Below, piece by piece: positions 1 through 6,020 of a stretch of DNA of 9,251 nt (its first letter is position 1; each line of letters begins with the position of its first letter). The position numbers were made by a program, and so were the translations under genes. Source of the stretch: an uncultured Opitutales bacterium (GTDB taxonomy: Bacteria; Verrucomicrobiota; Verrucomicrobiia; Opitutales; UBA9783); assembly GCA_934700265.1 (NCBI GenBank), contig CAKUXH010000043.1, positions 1 to 9,251 on the forward strand, written 5' to 3'. Under the pieces are notes generated by a model. That model searched no databases and was not told the origin of the DNA. It saw only the letters and a program-made list of their open reading frames with translations.

Positions 1-139
1 GGTTTATGCATAATCCCATAGTTCCAATGGTTTCATTATGCTGGATAACAACAACTACAGAATGATTTTCAGGTTTATCACTGGAAATGTTGGATAAAAG
101 AACAAAGCCTGTTAAATGTTTAAATGGGAGTTTTTCCAT
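1..139 (-). CDS. yqgE: YqgE/AlgH-family (UPF0301) protein, N-terminal part only
   Basis: The first 46 codons of a minus-strand gene that runs off the left edge of the window. The peptide begins MEKLPFKHLTGFVLL, continues with SVVVVIQHNE at residues 28-37, and reaches GTMGLCIN at residues 39-46. This follows the YqgE/AlgH N-terminal pattern: an L-x-G near the start, a hydrophobic strand, then V-V-hydrophobic, H-N-E and G-x-x-G-L-x-x-N. The family's biochemical role is not settled. AlgH was named from alginate regulation in Pseudomonas, but most homologues are uncharacterised small cytosolic proteins. The ATG lies 4 nt after the stop of the upstream dCMP deaminase gene, so the two are probably cotranscribed. 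No clear Shine-Dalgarno sequence precedes it. Family assignment is fairly confident from the motif order, but only about a quarter of a normal-length protein (about 185 residues) is visible. Confidence 0.75.
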   Translation of the reverse strand, partial: MEKLPFKHLTGFVLLSNISSDKPENHSVVVVIQHNETIGTMGLCIN

Positions 140-143
140 AGTG

Positions 144-617
144 TTAATATTTTTCTAAAGGTACGTTTGCTTCATTAAACAAATCAAAGACAAGTGTATC
201 GTTGTGATAATCCTCATGATAGTAGCAATGTTTTATACCAGCAGCTAAAAGCATTTTTGTGCAATTTATGCATGGGAAGTGTGTGACGTAAGTGATTGCG
301 TCTTGTGTGGTAACACCACGGCGAGCTGCATCTGCTAAAGCATTTTGTTCCGCATGAACCGTTGCTTGTTCATGGCCATCACGTAAGATGGAACGATGAG
401 GAAGTCCAGGAAGAAAACCGTTATAACCAGCAGCAATGATACGATTTTTATTTTTATCTCCCGATACAAGCACGCAACCAACTTGAAGACGTTCACAACT
501 TGAACGAGCTGATAGTAGCAATGCAATGGACATAAAATAAGTATTCCATGAAGGCCGTCCTCCCAAATTTTTTATAGTTTCTTGCAAAGAATTTAACCAA
601 ACTTGATCTTCTATCAT
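144..617 (-). CDS. deoxycytidylate (dCMP) deaminase family protein
   Basis: A 157-residue zinc-dependent cytidine/deoxycytidylate deaminase fold protein, complete and of usual length. The zinc and catalytic signature is intact: H88-A-E90 in VHAEQNAL, with E90 the proton shuttle, and P115-C116-x-x-C119 in FPCINC. The family-typical substrate region RPSWNTYFM (residues 21-29), RSSCERLQVG (38-47) and GYNGFLPGLPH (64-74) is also present. The family converts dCMP to dUMP, the substrate of thymidylate synthase, in the cytoplasm. ComEB is the Bacillus relative. The presence of thyA and folA 2-3 kb away supports the dTMP-synthesis reading, although they lie in a separate transcription unit. It is first of a probable pair with the yqgE-like gene. 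Allosteric regulation by dCTP/dTTP is known for some members but cannot be read from this sequence. An alternative is a related nucleotide deaminase, which is less likely given the RPSW and GYNG motifs. Confidence 0.9.
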   Translation of the reverse strand: MIEDQVWLNSLQETIKNLGGRPSWNTYFMSIALLLSARSSCERLQVGCVLVSGDKNKNRIIAAGYNGFLPGLPHRSILRDGHEQATVHAEQNALADAARRGVTTQDAITYVTHFPCINCTKMLLAAGIKHCYYHEDYHNDTLVFDLFNEANVPLEKY

Positions 618-662
618 ATTATTCTTTAAATTTTCAAAAAAAAGTCATATACCTTTTTTATA
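618..662. other. 45-bp divergent intergenic region
   Basis: A very AT-rich gap between the start codons of the minus-strand deaminase gene and the plus-strand plsC. It must hold, or lie next to, promoters for both directions, but I could not find a convincing pair of -35 and -10 elements on either strand. A perfect TATAAT at 659-664 overlaps the plsC start codon and is badly placed to drive it. No Shine-Dalgarno sequence is evident for plsC. Confidence 0.4.
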
Positions 663-1301
663 ATGAAAGCAAATCTTTCTTTTTGTTATCGGTTAGTAAG
701 TACTTTTTTTAAGATTATCTTTAAATTGGGGTACCATGGCAAGCTTTATGGTTTAGAAAATATACCGAAAAGTGGTGGCTTTATTCTTGCGGGCAACCAC
801 GTAAGTTATCTAGATCCACCGTTAATTGCTGTTCATGCCAATCGTCAACCTGTTTACTCTTTTGCTCGAAAAACTTTATTTAAAAGAGGGATTGGTTGGT
901 TTTTTAAGCGACTTTACATGATTGGAGTAGATCGAGATAAGGGGAGCGATATTCATTCAATTAAACGAGTTTTGCAATTGTTGAAAGAGGGAAATCCAGT
1001 TTTGATGTTTCCTGAAGGGACACGTTCTTCTTCTGGGATTTTGCAGAGAGCAAAAAAGGGAATTGGCTTATTTGTGATGAAAGCAAATGTTCCAGTTATT
1101 CCAGTAAGGATATTTGGATCTTTTGAAGCATGGCCTAAAGGTGCAAAATGGCCAAAGTTTAAACATTATATCTCAATTGTTTTTGGAAAACCGTTGATGC
1201 CTGAGGACTTTGTTGAATGTCAAAAGGATATGGATCCTATGCAAGCGATAAGTGACAAAGTTATGCAAGCGATTGCTAATTTGCAGGAAATAAAAAAGTA
1301 A
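663..1301 (+). CDS. plsC: 1-acyl-sn-glycerol-3-phosphate acyltransferase (PlsC family)
   Basis: A 212-residue lysophospholipid acyltransferase. Members transfer an acyl group from acyl-ACP or acyl-CoA to lysophosphatidic acid, giving phosphatidic acid at the inner face of the cytoplasmic membrane. The acyltransferase blocks appear in order: block I NHVSYLDP with the catalytic H46-x4-D51, a region around R69 (ARKTLF), block III FPEGTRS (116-122) for glycerophosphate binding, and block IV VPVIPV (143-148). The first 25 residues are hydrophobic and basic (FCYRLVSTFFKIIFKLG), consistent with a membrane-dipping helix. Length is slightly short but normal for the minimal bacterial form. The ATG start keeps the usual N-terminal extension before GLENIP. 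The next gene starts 3 nt after the stop, so this is the first gene of an apparent two-gene operon. The exact substrate (LPA versus another lysolipid) cannot be told from the sequence. Confidence 0.9.
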   Translation: MKANLSFCYRLVSTFFKIIFKLGYHGKLYGLENIPKSGGFILAGNHVSYLDPPLIAVHANRQPVYSFARKTLFKRGIGWFFKRLYMIGVDRDKGSDIHSIKRVLQLLKEGNPVLMFPEGTRSSSGILQRAKKGIGLFVMKANVPVIPVRIFGSFEAWPKGAKWPKFKHYISIVFGKPLMPEDFVECQKDMDPMQAISDKVMQAIANLQEIKK

Positions 1302-1304
1302 GTT

Positions 1305-2621
1305 ATGCAGGGTGTTTTACTTATTGTTGATGATGAAAAGCATACGCGTGAAGGTTTAGCGCAAATGTTTTCGGAAGATTTTGATGTTTATCAGGCAAGT
1401 CAACCATCAGAAGCATTAAATCTTATGGATGTTGAACGATTTGATGTCATTATAACAGATTTACGCATGGGACAGCAAAGTGGAATGAGTGTTGTGGATA
1501 AAGCCTTAACACTTCCTAATAAGCCTAAGTGCATAATGATGACAGCTTATGGTTCTATAGAGACTGCAGTTGAAGCAATGAAGCGAGGTGCTTATGATTT
1601 TGTTAGTAAACCAATACAATTGGATAAATTAGAAAGTATTGTTAAGCGTGCGATTTTGGATAAAAATCAAGAAAAGAAACCAGAAGTAATTTTACCAAAG
1701 TCTTTGCGAATGGTTGGAAAAACAAAAGCCTTTAATCAAATCTTAGAAACCTTAAGAAAAGTTGCTCCTACTAAAACAACTGTATTAATTACAGGGGAAA
1801 CAGGAACAGGTAAAGAATTGGTCGCACAGCAACTTCATCAATTAAGTTTAAGACATAATAAGCCTTTTGTTCCTGTTCATTGTGCTGCATTACCTGAAAA
1901 TTTAATAGAATCTGAATTATTTGGGCATGAACGAGGTGCTTTTACAGGAGCAATGCAGCGGCATATTGGCTTGTTTGAATCTGCAAATGGTGGAACTTTA
2001 TTTTTAGATGAAATTGGAGAAATTAATGCCAATGTACAAATAAAACTATTACGTTTTTTAGAAACAAAATCGATAGAGCGTTTAGGAAGTAGTCAAATCG
2101 TACCACTAGATGTTCGTTTAGTTTGTGCAACTAATCGTAATTTGAAAGAAGAGGTGAAAGCGGGACATTTTCGAGAAGATTTATATTATCGCTTGAATGT
2201 CGTTGAAATTCGGTTACCTTCATTACGTGAAAGAAAATCAGATATTCGTTTATTATTACAACATTATTTTTCATTATTTTCAAAGGAAAATGATTGTGCT
2301 ATTCCTATTCTAACAGAAGAAATATATTCAATTTTAGAAAATTATATTTGGCCTGGCAATATTCGTGAATTACGTAATTTTGCTGAAAATTCAGTTGTTA
2401 TGCATGCAGGATGTGTTTTGACTAAAGAAATGCTAGATCCTAAGTTTTTTGTTTCTAATTCTTCAAAGGCAGAAGAACCTTCGGAGTTAGAACAAAATGA
2501 AAATTTGCTTATACGGGAAACATTAAGAAAAACAAATGGCAATAAATCAGAAGCAGCACGTTTGTTAGGGATTCCCCGAAGAACATTTTATCGAAAGCTC
2601 GAAAAATTAGACTCAAAATAG
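1305..2621 (+). CDS. NtrC-family sigma-54-dependent response regulator
   Basis: A complete 438-residue three-domain regulator. The receiver domain (about 4-118) has the acidic pair D9-D10, the phosphoacceptor D52 in ITDLRM, T80 and K102. The AAA+ domain (about 136-360) has Walker A GETGTGKE (164-171), the sigma-54 contact loop GAFTGA (211-216), Walker B TLFLDE (231-236), the FREDLYYRLNVV segment (289-300) with putative arginine fingers, and WPGNIRELRN (349-358). A Fis-type helix-turn-helix follows at about 405-433 (GNKSEAARLLGIPRRTFYRKL). All functional residues are present, so it should act as a phosphorylation-controlled, ATP-driven activator of RNA polymerase with RpoN. It starts 3 nt after plsC. 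No histidine kinase is in the window, so the partner lies elsewhere. Its regulon cannot be inferred from sequence alone, and neither a specific name such as AtoC nor NtrC itself is justified. Confidence 0.95.
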   Translation: MQGVLLIVDDEKHTREGLAQMFSEDFDVYQASQPSEALNLMDVERFDVIITDLRMGQQSGMSVVDKALTLPNKPKCIMMTAYGSIETAVEAMKRGAYDFVSKPIQLDKLESIVKRAILDKNQEKKPEVILPKSLRMVGKTKAFNQILETLRKVAPTKTTVLITGETGTGKELVAQQLHQLSLRHNKPFVPVHCAALPENLIESELFGHERGAFTGAMQRHIGLFESANGGTLFLDEIGEINANVQIKLLRFLETKSIERLGSSQIVPLDVRLVCATNRNLKEEVKAGHFREDLYYRLNVVEIRLPSLRERKSDIRLLLQHYFSLFSKENDCAIPILTEEIYSILENYIWPGNIRELRNFAENSVVMHAGCVLTKEMLDPKFFVSNSSKAEEPSELEQNENLLIRETLRKTNGNKSEAARLLGIPRRTFYRKLEKLDSK

Positions 2622-2641
2622 AGCATATGATTTTATTAGAT

Positions 2642-2669
2642 ATAAAAATTTTAATAATTTAATTTTTAT
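2642..2669. terminator. possible weak bidirectional terminator between converging genes
   Basis: A perfect 9-bp inverted repeat, ATAAAAATT (2642-2650) and AATTTTTAT (2661-2669), with a 10-nt loop and a T run to 2674 on the plus strand. It lies where the response-regulator gene and folA converge, and its right arm overlaps the last codons of folA. The stem is made only of A-T pairs, so it would be much weaker than a normal intrinsic terminator, and in DNA this AT-rich it could be chance. Confidence 0.3.
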
Positions 2670-3126
2670 TTTTTCGAACCCAATGTTGGATCTCAAAGTT
2701 ATCAGTGTGGTTTATAATTTTTTTTAACGAAAATAAATGCTCAAAAGGTGGGAAAAAAGTATCTCCATCAAAATTTTTTTGAATGACAGTAAGTATCAAT
2801 TCAGAGCAGAGAGGCAAAAACTGTTCGTAAATTTTAGCACCACCGCATAACCAAATGGTTTCATTAATGTTTGCGAGCTCATTGATCGAATGGATAGTTT
2901 GCACGCCTTTATACTTCGTATTTTTTGTTGTAAGGATATAGGTTGTTCGCTGAGGTAATGGATGCGAGCCCATTGACTCAAAAGTTTTTCTACCCATTAA
3001 AAGTGTTTGATGCAATGTGGTTGTTCGAAAGTGTTTTAACTCTTCCGGAATATGCCAAGGCAATTCTTGATGGTAACCTATAGTTCTGTTTAATGCCATT
3101 GCGGCAATTGCTTTCATTTCTGGCAT
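2659..3126 (-). CDS. folA: dihydrofolate reductase
   Basis: A single-domain, chromosomal-type DHFR, 155 residues from the start chosen here. It reduces dihydrofolate to tetrahydrofolate with NADPH, regenerating the cofactor oxidised by ThyA. Visible landmarks: IAAMALNRTIG (7-17), LPWHIPEEL (22-30), MGRKTFESMG (44-53) and the NADPH-loop segment CGGAKIYEQFLP (94-105). T113 sits where E. coli has its conserved active-site threonine. The catalytic acid equivalent to E. coli Asp27 is Glu29. Start choice: an in-frame TTG at 3141 overlaps thyA by 11 nt and adds five residues that the family does not need. The ATG at 3126 lies 4 nt after the thyA stop. The ATG at 3117 gives MKAIAAMALN and would also fit the usual N-terminus. 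Last gene of the dnaA operon. Confidence 0.93.
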   Translation of the reverse strand: MPEMKAIAAMALNRTIGYHQELPWHIPEELKHFRTTTLHQTLLMGRKTFESMGSHPLPQRTTYILTTKNTKYKGVQTIHSINELANINETIWLCGGAKIYEQFLPLCSELILTVIQKNFDGDTFFPPFEHLFSLKKIINHTDNFEIQHWVRKNKN

Positions 3127-3130
3127 GATA

Positions 3131-3928
3131 TCAAACGGCAACTTGTGCTTTAATCGTTGGGTATGGATCGTAATTTTCTACAGTAAAAGATTCGAAGGTA
3201 AAATCATCGATATTTTTAATTGATGGATCTAACTTTAGCGTGGGTAATGATTTAGGTTCACGTTGTAATTGGGTATGAACTTGTTCCAAATGATTTTGAT
3301 AAATATGAGCATCTCCTAATGTATGTACAAAAGTACCTGGCTTTAAATCGCAGACTTGTGCAACCATATATGTCAATAAGGCATATGAAGCAATATTAAA
3401 TGGAACGCCTAAAAATAGGTCACCACTTCTTTGATAAAGCTGACAATTTAAGTACTTATTACTTGTAACATAAAATTGAAAGAAAGAGTGACAGGGAGGA
3501 AGTGCCATTTTATCAATTTCTCCAACATTCCAAGCGGACACGATGTGTCGACGTCCAAAAGGATCGTTTTTTATGCCTTCAATAACATTTTTTATTTGAT
3601 CAATAGTTCTACCGTCTACACACTTCCAATGACGCCATTGAGCTCCATAAACAGGACCTAAATTACCATTTTCATCTGCCCATTCATTCCAAATGCGTAC
3701 ATTATTATCTTGAAGATATTTGATATTTGTATCACCTTTTAAGAACCAAAGAAGTTCGTATGCTAGTGATTTAAAATGAACTTTTTTGGTGGTTAATAAA
3801 GGAAATGATTGAGAAATATCAATTCGCATTTGTGTCCCAAAAAAACTAATGGTACCTACGCCTGTACGGTCTTTACGTTTCTCGCCATTTTCAAGTACAT
3901 GTTTTAATAAATCAAGATACACTTTCAT
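3131..3928 (-). CDS. thyA: thymidylate synthase (ThyA type)
   Basis: A 265-residue folate-dependent thymidylate synthase, essentially the length of the E. coli enzyme (264). It methylates dUMP to dTMP using 5,10-methylenetetrahydrofolate and releases dihydrofolate. The catalytic cysteine is C146 in [12 protein letters not shown]. The phosphate-binding R21 sits in KDRTGVGT, the R126-R127 pair in [12 protein letters not shown], the QLYQRSGD block at 163-170, N178 in [12 protein letters not shown], and the dUMP-binding DAHIYQNH at 206-213. The C-terminus ends KAQVAV, corresponding to the closing tail of the family. All residues expected for activity are present. It follows the small conserved gene by 3 nt and precedes folA by about 4 nt, giving the classic thyA-folA pair embedded downstream of dnaA. 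No separate promoter is visible. Confidence 0.97.
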   Translation of the reverse strand: MKVYLDLLKHVLENGEKRKDRTGVGTISFFGTQMRIDISQSFPLLTTKKVHFKSLAYELLWFLKGDTNIKYLQDNNVRIWNEWADENGNLGPVYGAQWRHWKCVDGRTIDQIKNVIEGIKNDPFGRRHIVSAWNVGEIDKMALPPCHSFFQFYVTSNKYLNCQLYQRSGDLFLGVPFNIASYALLTYMVAQVCDLKPGTFVHTLGDAHIYQNHLEQVHTQLQREPKSLPTLKLDPSIKNIDDFTFESFTVENYDPYPTIKAQVAV

Positions 3929-3931
3929 GGT

Positions 3932-4402
3932 TTACAATCCAAAAGAGTTACGTTGAGAAAGTTCAGATAATTTTTGTTGTAGATTTTCTTGAAAAGCTGA
4001 AATGTCTTCTTGGGAGGGTTGGTAGCCTTGTTGTGATGGCTTTAGTCCAAGACGTCCTAATTGGTCTAGACTCCATTGTGCTTTTTGACCATCAGAGAAG
4101 GTAACGGTACCGTTGCATACCATACCTGGACGAGTTACAGGATCAACATTTACCTGAACGCCTCCACAAACAGGTAAGGGATTTTCAGATATTTCTTCAG
4201 ATAATTTGACTGGATTTTCGGATAATTTTTTTTCTGTTTTTTTGATTTCTAAATCTAAGTCATCTAAAATAAATCTTGTTTCAAGGTAAGTAAAGTGTTG
4301 ATGAAAGGTTTCGTTTAGTTTTGTTTGAAATTCGCTAATAGAATGCATTTGAGGAATCCAGGTGCGAATTTGATTGATTTGGTCTTCTGTAAGTTTAGAC
4401 AT
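3932..4402 (-). CDS. conserved hypothetical protein between dnaA and thyA
   Basis: A 156-residue soluble protein that I cannot assign to a function. The N-terminal part (1-60) looks helical and, with LTEDQINQIRTWI and SEFQTKLNETF followed by YLETRFILDDLDLE, resembles a small helix-turn-helix-like unit. A variable acidic/lysine linker (about 54-76) contains SENP twice. The C-terminal part (80-135) carries VNVDPVTRPGMVCNGTVTFSDGQKAQWSLDQLGRLGL, which reads as a short beta domain, then GYQPSQEDISAFQENLQQKL, a final helix. I recall similar proteins in Verrucomicrobiota, which is one reason for the taxonomic guess. No signal peptide, membrane segment or catalytic motif is evident. It starts 6 nt after the dnaA stop, with AAGGA inside the dnaA 3' end about 10 nt upstream as a possible ribosome site, and ends 3 nt before thyA. 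This placement suggests coexpression with replication and dTMP genes. Confidence 0.85.
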   Translation of the reverse strand: MSKLTEDQINQIRTWIPQMHSISEFQTKLNETFHQHFTYLETRFILDDLDLEIKKTEKKLSENPVKLSEEISENPLPVCGGVQVNVDPVTRPGMVCNGTVTFSDGQKAQWSLDQLGRLGLKPSQQGYQPSQEDISAFQENLQQKLSELSQRNSFGL

Positions 4403-4408
4403 AAAAGA

Positions 4409-5779
4409 TTATTCCTTATTAATCAATTTTTGTTGCAAAAATTGCAATGTTCGTTTGGTTGTTGGCTCTTGTTGCAATGTATTTTCAACACTTTTACAGG
4501 CGTGGATAACAGTACCATGATCTCTACCCCCGAAGGCAATGCCAATTTCTTGCAAGGAGGCTTGCGTTAATAAACGACACAAGTACATAGCCACTTGACG
4601 AGGAAACGCAATGTTAGCAGGACGTTTTTTACCTAGTAAATCTGCCATAGGAAGGTGGTAAAAATCACAGATTTTCTTTTGTATATCTTCGATAGTAACA
4701 CGTGTGGCTAGCTCTTCTTGCAGAATATCTTGTAGAATGCTTTCAACTTTTTCAATAGAGAGTACTGTTGTATGTAATAATCTTTGGTACCCTAGAATAC
4801 GATTGAGAGCTCCTTCCATTCGACGAACGTTTTTAGTAACACGTTCTGCTAAAAACTCAATAACTTCTTTATCTAAAATTAGATTCATTGATTGAGCTTT
4901 TTTAGTAAGGATAGCAACACGTGTTTCAAAGTCCGGTGGTTGAATATCGCAGACAAGGCCCCATTGAAATCGAGAAACGAGACGACTTTCTAATTTTGCA
5001 ATTTCAGAAGCTGGACGATCGCTACATAGAAAAATTTGTCGTTGTGTTTCAAATAATTCATTGAATGTATGGAAAAATTCTTCTTGTATGCGTTCTTTGC
5101 CTGCTAAAAAGTGAATATCATCAATGAGGAGAACATCAGATCCACGGTATTTTTTTCGAAATTTGGATAGCTGATTTTCTTGAATGGCAAAGATGAAGTC
5201 ATTTGTGAAGCGTTCTGTAGTTATATAAGTAATTTTTGCTTGAGGTTGGTTTTGTAAAATATGATGACCAACCGCTTGCATAAGGTGGGTTTTCCCTAAG
5301 CCTGTGTTGCCATATAAAAATAGAGGATTGTAAGCTCGCCCAGGAGCATTGGCGACGGCAATCGCTGCAGCATGTGCTAATTGACTGTTTGCTCCAACAA
5401 TGAAATTAGAAAATGTATTTTGAGGAAGTAAGCCTTGTCCCGAAGAAATTGAGGAAGGAGCAGAAGCTGCTTTTATGGTTTTGGGTTGCGTTTTTACGGG
5501 AGCTTTTTTTTCTCCTTGTTCATCCTCACTTTTGAATTCAACAACGATGGGGTGTCCAGCTAATTGTGCTAATTTGGTTTCAAACAATTCTTGATAGTTG
5601 TTTTGTAGCCACATGCATGAAAAATCATTGTTTGTAAGAATAGTAATTTTATTTTCTTCAGTAGCGTCTGAACACTTTAGAGGGTTAAACCATGTATTAT
5701 AAATATCAGTAGAGAAAAGCTTTTTTAAATTTTCTTTTAAAGTATTTAACAAATCTGTGGATGAAGTTGTTTGTGTCAT
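4409..5779 (-). CDS. dnaA: chromosomal replication initiator DnaA
   Basis: A complete 456-residue DnaA with all four domains. Domain I (1-83) has the YNTWFNPL core for self-association and helicase loading. Domain II is a short K/A/S-rich linker (about 84-117). The AAA+ domain III carries Walker A GNTGLGKTH (157-165), Walker B LLIDDIHF (217-224), the arginine finger R270 in SRFQWGL, and sensor-2 R319 in NVRRMEGALN. Domain IV (about 360-456) ends in the DnaA-box binding signature GGRDHGTVIHAC (417-428). It binds DnaA boxes and opens oriC in its ATP form. Oddities: an Asn at the second Walker A position (GGxGLGKTH is common) and a Gly where E. coli has the base-contacting Thr435. First gene of an apparent operon with the small conserved gene, thyA and folA. 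No clear Shine-Dalgarno sequence is present, and the upstream region has perfect DnaA boxes that suggest autoregulation. Confidence 0.98.
   Translation of the reverse strand: MTQTTSSTDLLNTLKENLKKLFSTDIYNTWFNPLKCSDATEENKITILTNNDFSCMWLQNNYQELFETKLAQLAGHPIVVEFKSEDEQGEKKAPVKTQPKTIKAASAPSSISSGQGLLPQNTFSNFIVGANSQLAHAAAIAVANAPGRAYNPLFLYGNTGLGKTHLMQAVGHHILQNQPQAKITYITTERFTNDFIFAIQENQLSKFRKKYRGSDVLLIDDIHFLAGKERIQEEFFHTFNELFETQRQIFLCSDRPASEIAKLESRLVSRFQWGLVCDIQPPDFETRVAILTKKAQSMNLILDKEVIEFLAERVTKNVRRMEGALNRILGYQRLLHTTVLSIEKVESILQDILQEELATRVTIEDIQKKICDFYHLPMADLLGKKRPANIAFPRQVAMYLCRLLTQASLQEIGIAFGGRDHGTVIHACKSVENTLQQEPTTKRTLQFLQQKLINKE
5756..5764 (-). promoter_or_regulatory. near-consensus DnaA box inside the start of dnaA
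   Basis: On the minus strand this reads TCATCCACA, one mismatch from TTATCCACA. It overlaps codons 6-8 of dnaA and is only 30 bp from the perfect box at 5795, in the opposite orientation. It is a plausible low-affinity site, but it is within coding sequence and could be coincidental. Confidence 0.3.
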
Positions 5780-5794
5780 GATAATACAGATATG

Positions 5795-5803
5795 TTATTC
5801 ACA
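5795..5803 (+). promoter_or_regulatory. DnaA box, perfect consensus
   Basis: TTATTCACA, an exact match to TTATNCACA, 16 nt upstream of the dnaA start codon. It sits within the left arm of a perfect inverted repeat (5797-5815). Because it would lie in the dnaA leader, binding here could repress dnaA transcription, a form of autoregulation known in other bacteria. Confidence 0.75.
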
Positions 5804-5815
5804 TTTTTTGTGAAT
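5797..5815. repeat. perfect inverted repeat in the dnaA leader
   Basis: Arms ATTCACA (5797-5803) and TGTGAAT (5809-5815) are separated by five T bases. The left arm is the core of the perfect DnaA box. The right arm presents the same seven bases on the other strand, with its outer two box positions mismatched. It could be a head-to-head DnaA site or an RNA hairpin in the dnaA leader. Confidence 0.6.
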
Positions 5816-5824
5816 TTATAAAAT

Positions 5825-5830
5825 ATTATA
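5825..5830 (-). promoter_or_regulatory. candidate -10 element for the dnaA operon
   Basis: A perfect TATAAT on the minus strand, 45 nt upstream of the dnaA ATG. It would give a leader of about 40 nt containing the inverted repeat and DnaA box. No good -35 hexamer is found at 16-18 bp spacing, and TATAAT-like strings are frequent in this AT-rich stretch, so support is modest. Confidence 0.35.
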
Positions 5831-5840
5831 AAAAAGTTTC

Positions 5841-5855
5841 CTATGGTTAACATAG
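5841..5855. repeat. short inverted repeat upstream of dnaA
   Basis: CTATG (5841-5845) and CATAG (5851-5855) form perfect 5-bp arms around GTTAA, with the palindrome GTTAAC at 5846-5851. It lies just upstream of the candidate dnaA -10 element, where an operator could sit. The arms are short and no regulator is recognised, so chance is quite possible. Confidence 0.25.
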
Positions 5856-5978
5856 ATATGCACGCTTGTTGCCAGTTTTTTCGTTAAAATACACGTTTTT
5901 TATACATTTTAATTATTAAAATATAAAATTGTTTAAAACGTAAGTATAAACAAATTCTATTTTTTGAAGGATTGCAAG

Positions 5979-6020
5979 ATGAAGTTTTTTACAAGTTATT
6001 CACAATTGCTTGCAGCGTAG
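5979..6020 (+). other. possible 13-codon leader ORF or gene remnant
   Basis: ATG at 5979 encodes MKFFTSYSQLLAA and then stops at TAG. It is preceded by GAAGGA (5966-5971) with a 7-nt gap, one of the best-looking ribosome sites in the window, where most genes have none. It overlaps the second DnaA box and ends 40 nt before the DNA glycosylase gene. The basic-hydrophobic start could be the beginning of a signal peptide, so a decayed gene is one reading. Chance is another. Confidence 0.2.
5996..6004 (+). promoter_or_regulatory. DnaA box, perfect consensus
   Basis: A second TTATTCACA, identical to the box at 5795 including the preceding G, in the same orientation and about 200 bp away. It lies on the glycosylase-gene side of the AT-rich stretch, so the two boxes flank the candidate unwinding element. 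Confidence 0.75.

Noticed and set aside
659..664. Perfect TATAAT as a promoter for plsC
   Set aside because: It overlaps the plsC ATG, so transcription would begin downstream of the start codon. No suitable later start exists before the conserved region.
3127..3141. TTG start for folA overlapping thyA
   Set aside because: It adds five residues with no counterpart in the family. Two ATG codons just downstream fit better.
5797..5815. CRP-like operator
   Set aside because: The half sites are in the order TCACA-TGTGA, the reverse of a CRP site (TGTGA-N6-TCACA).
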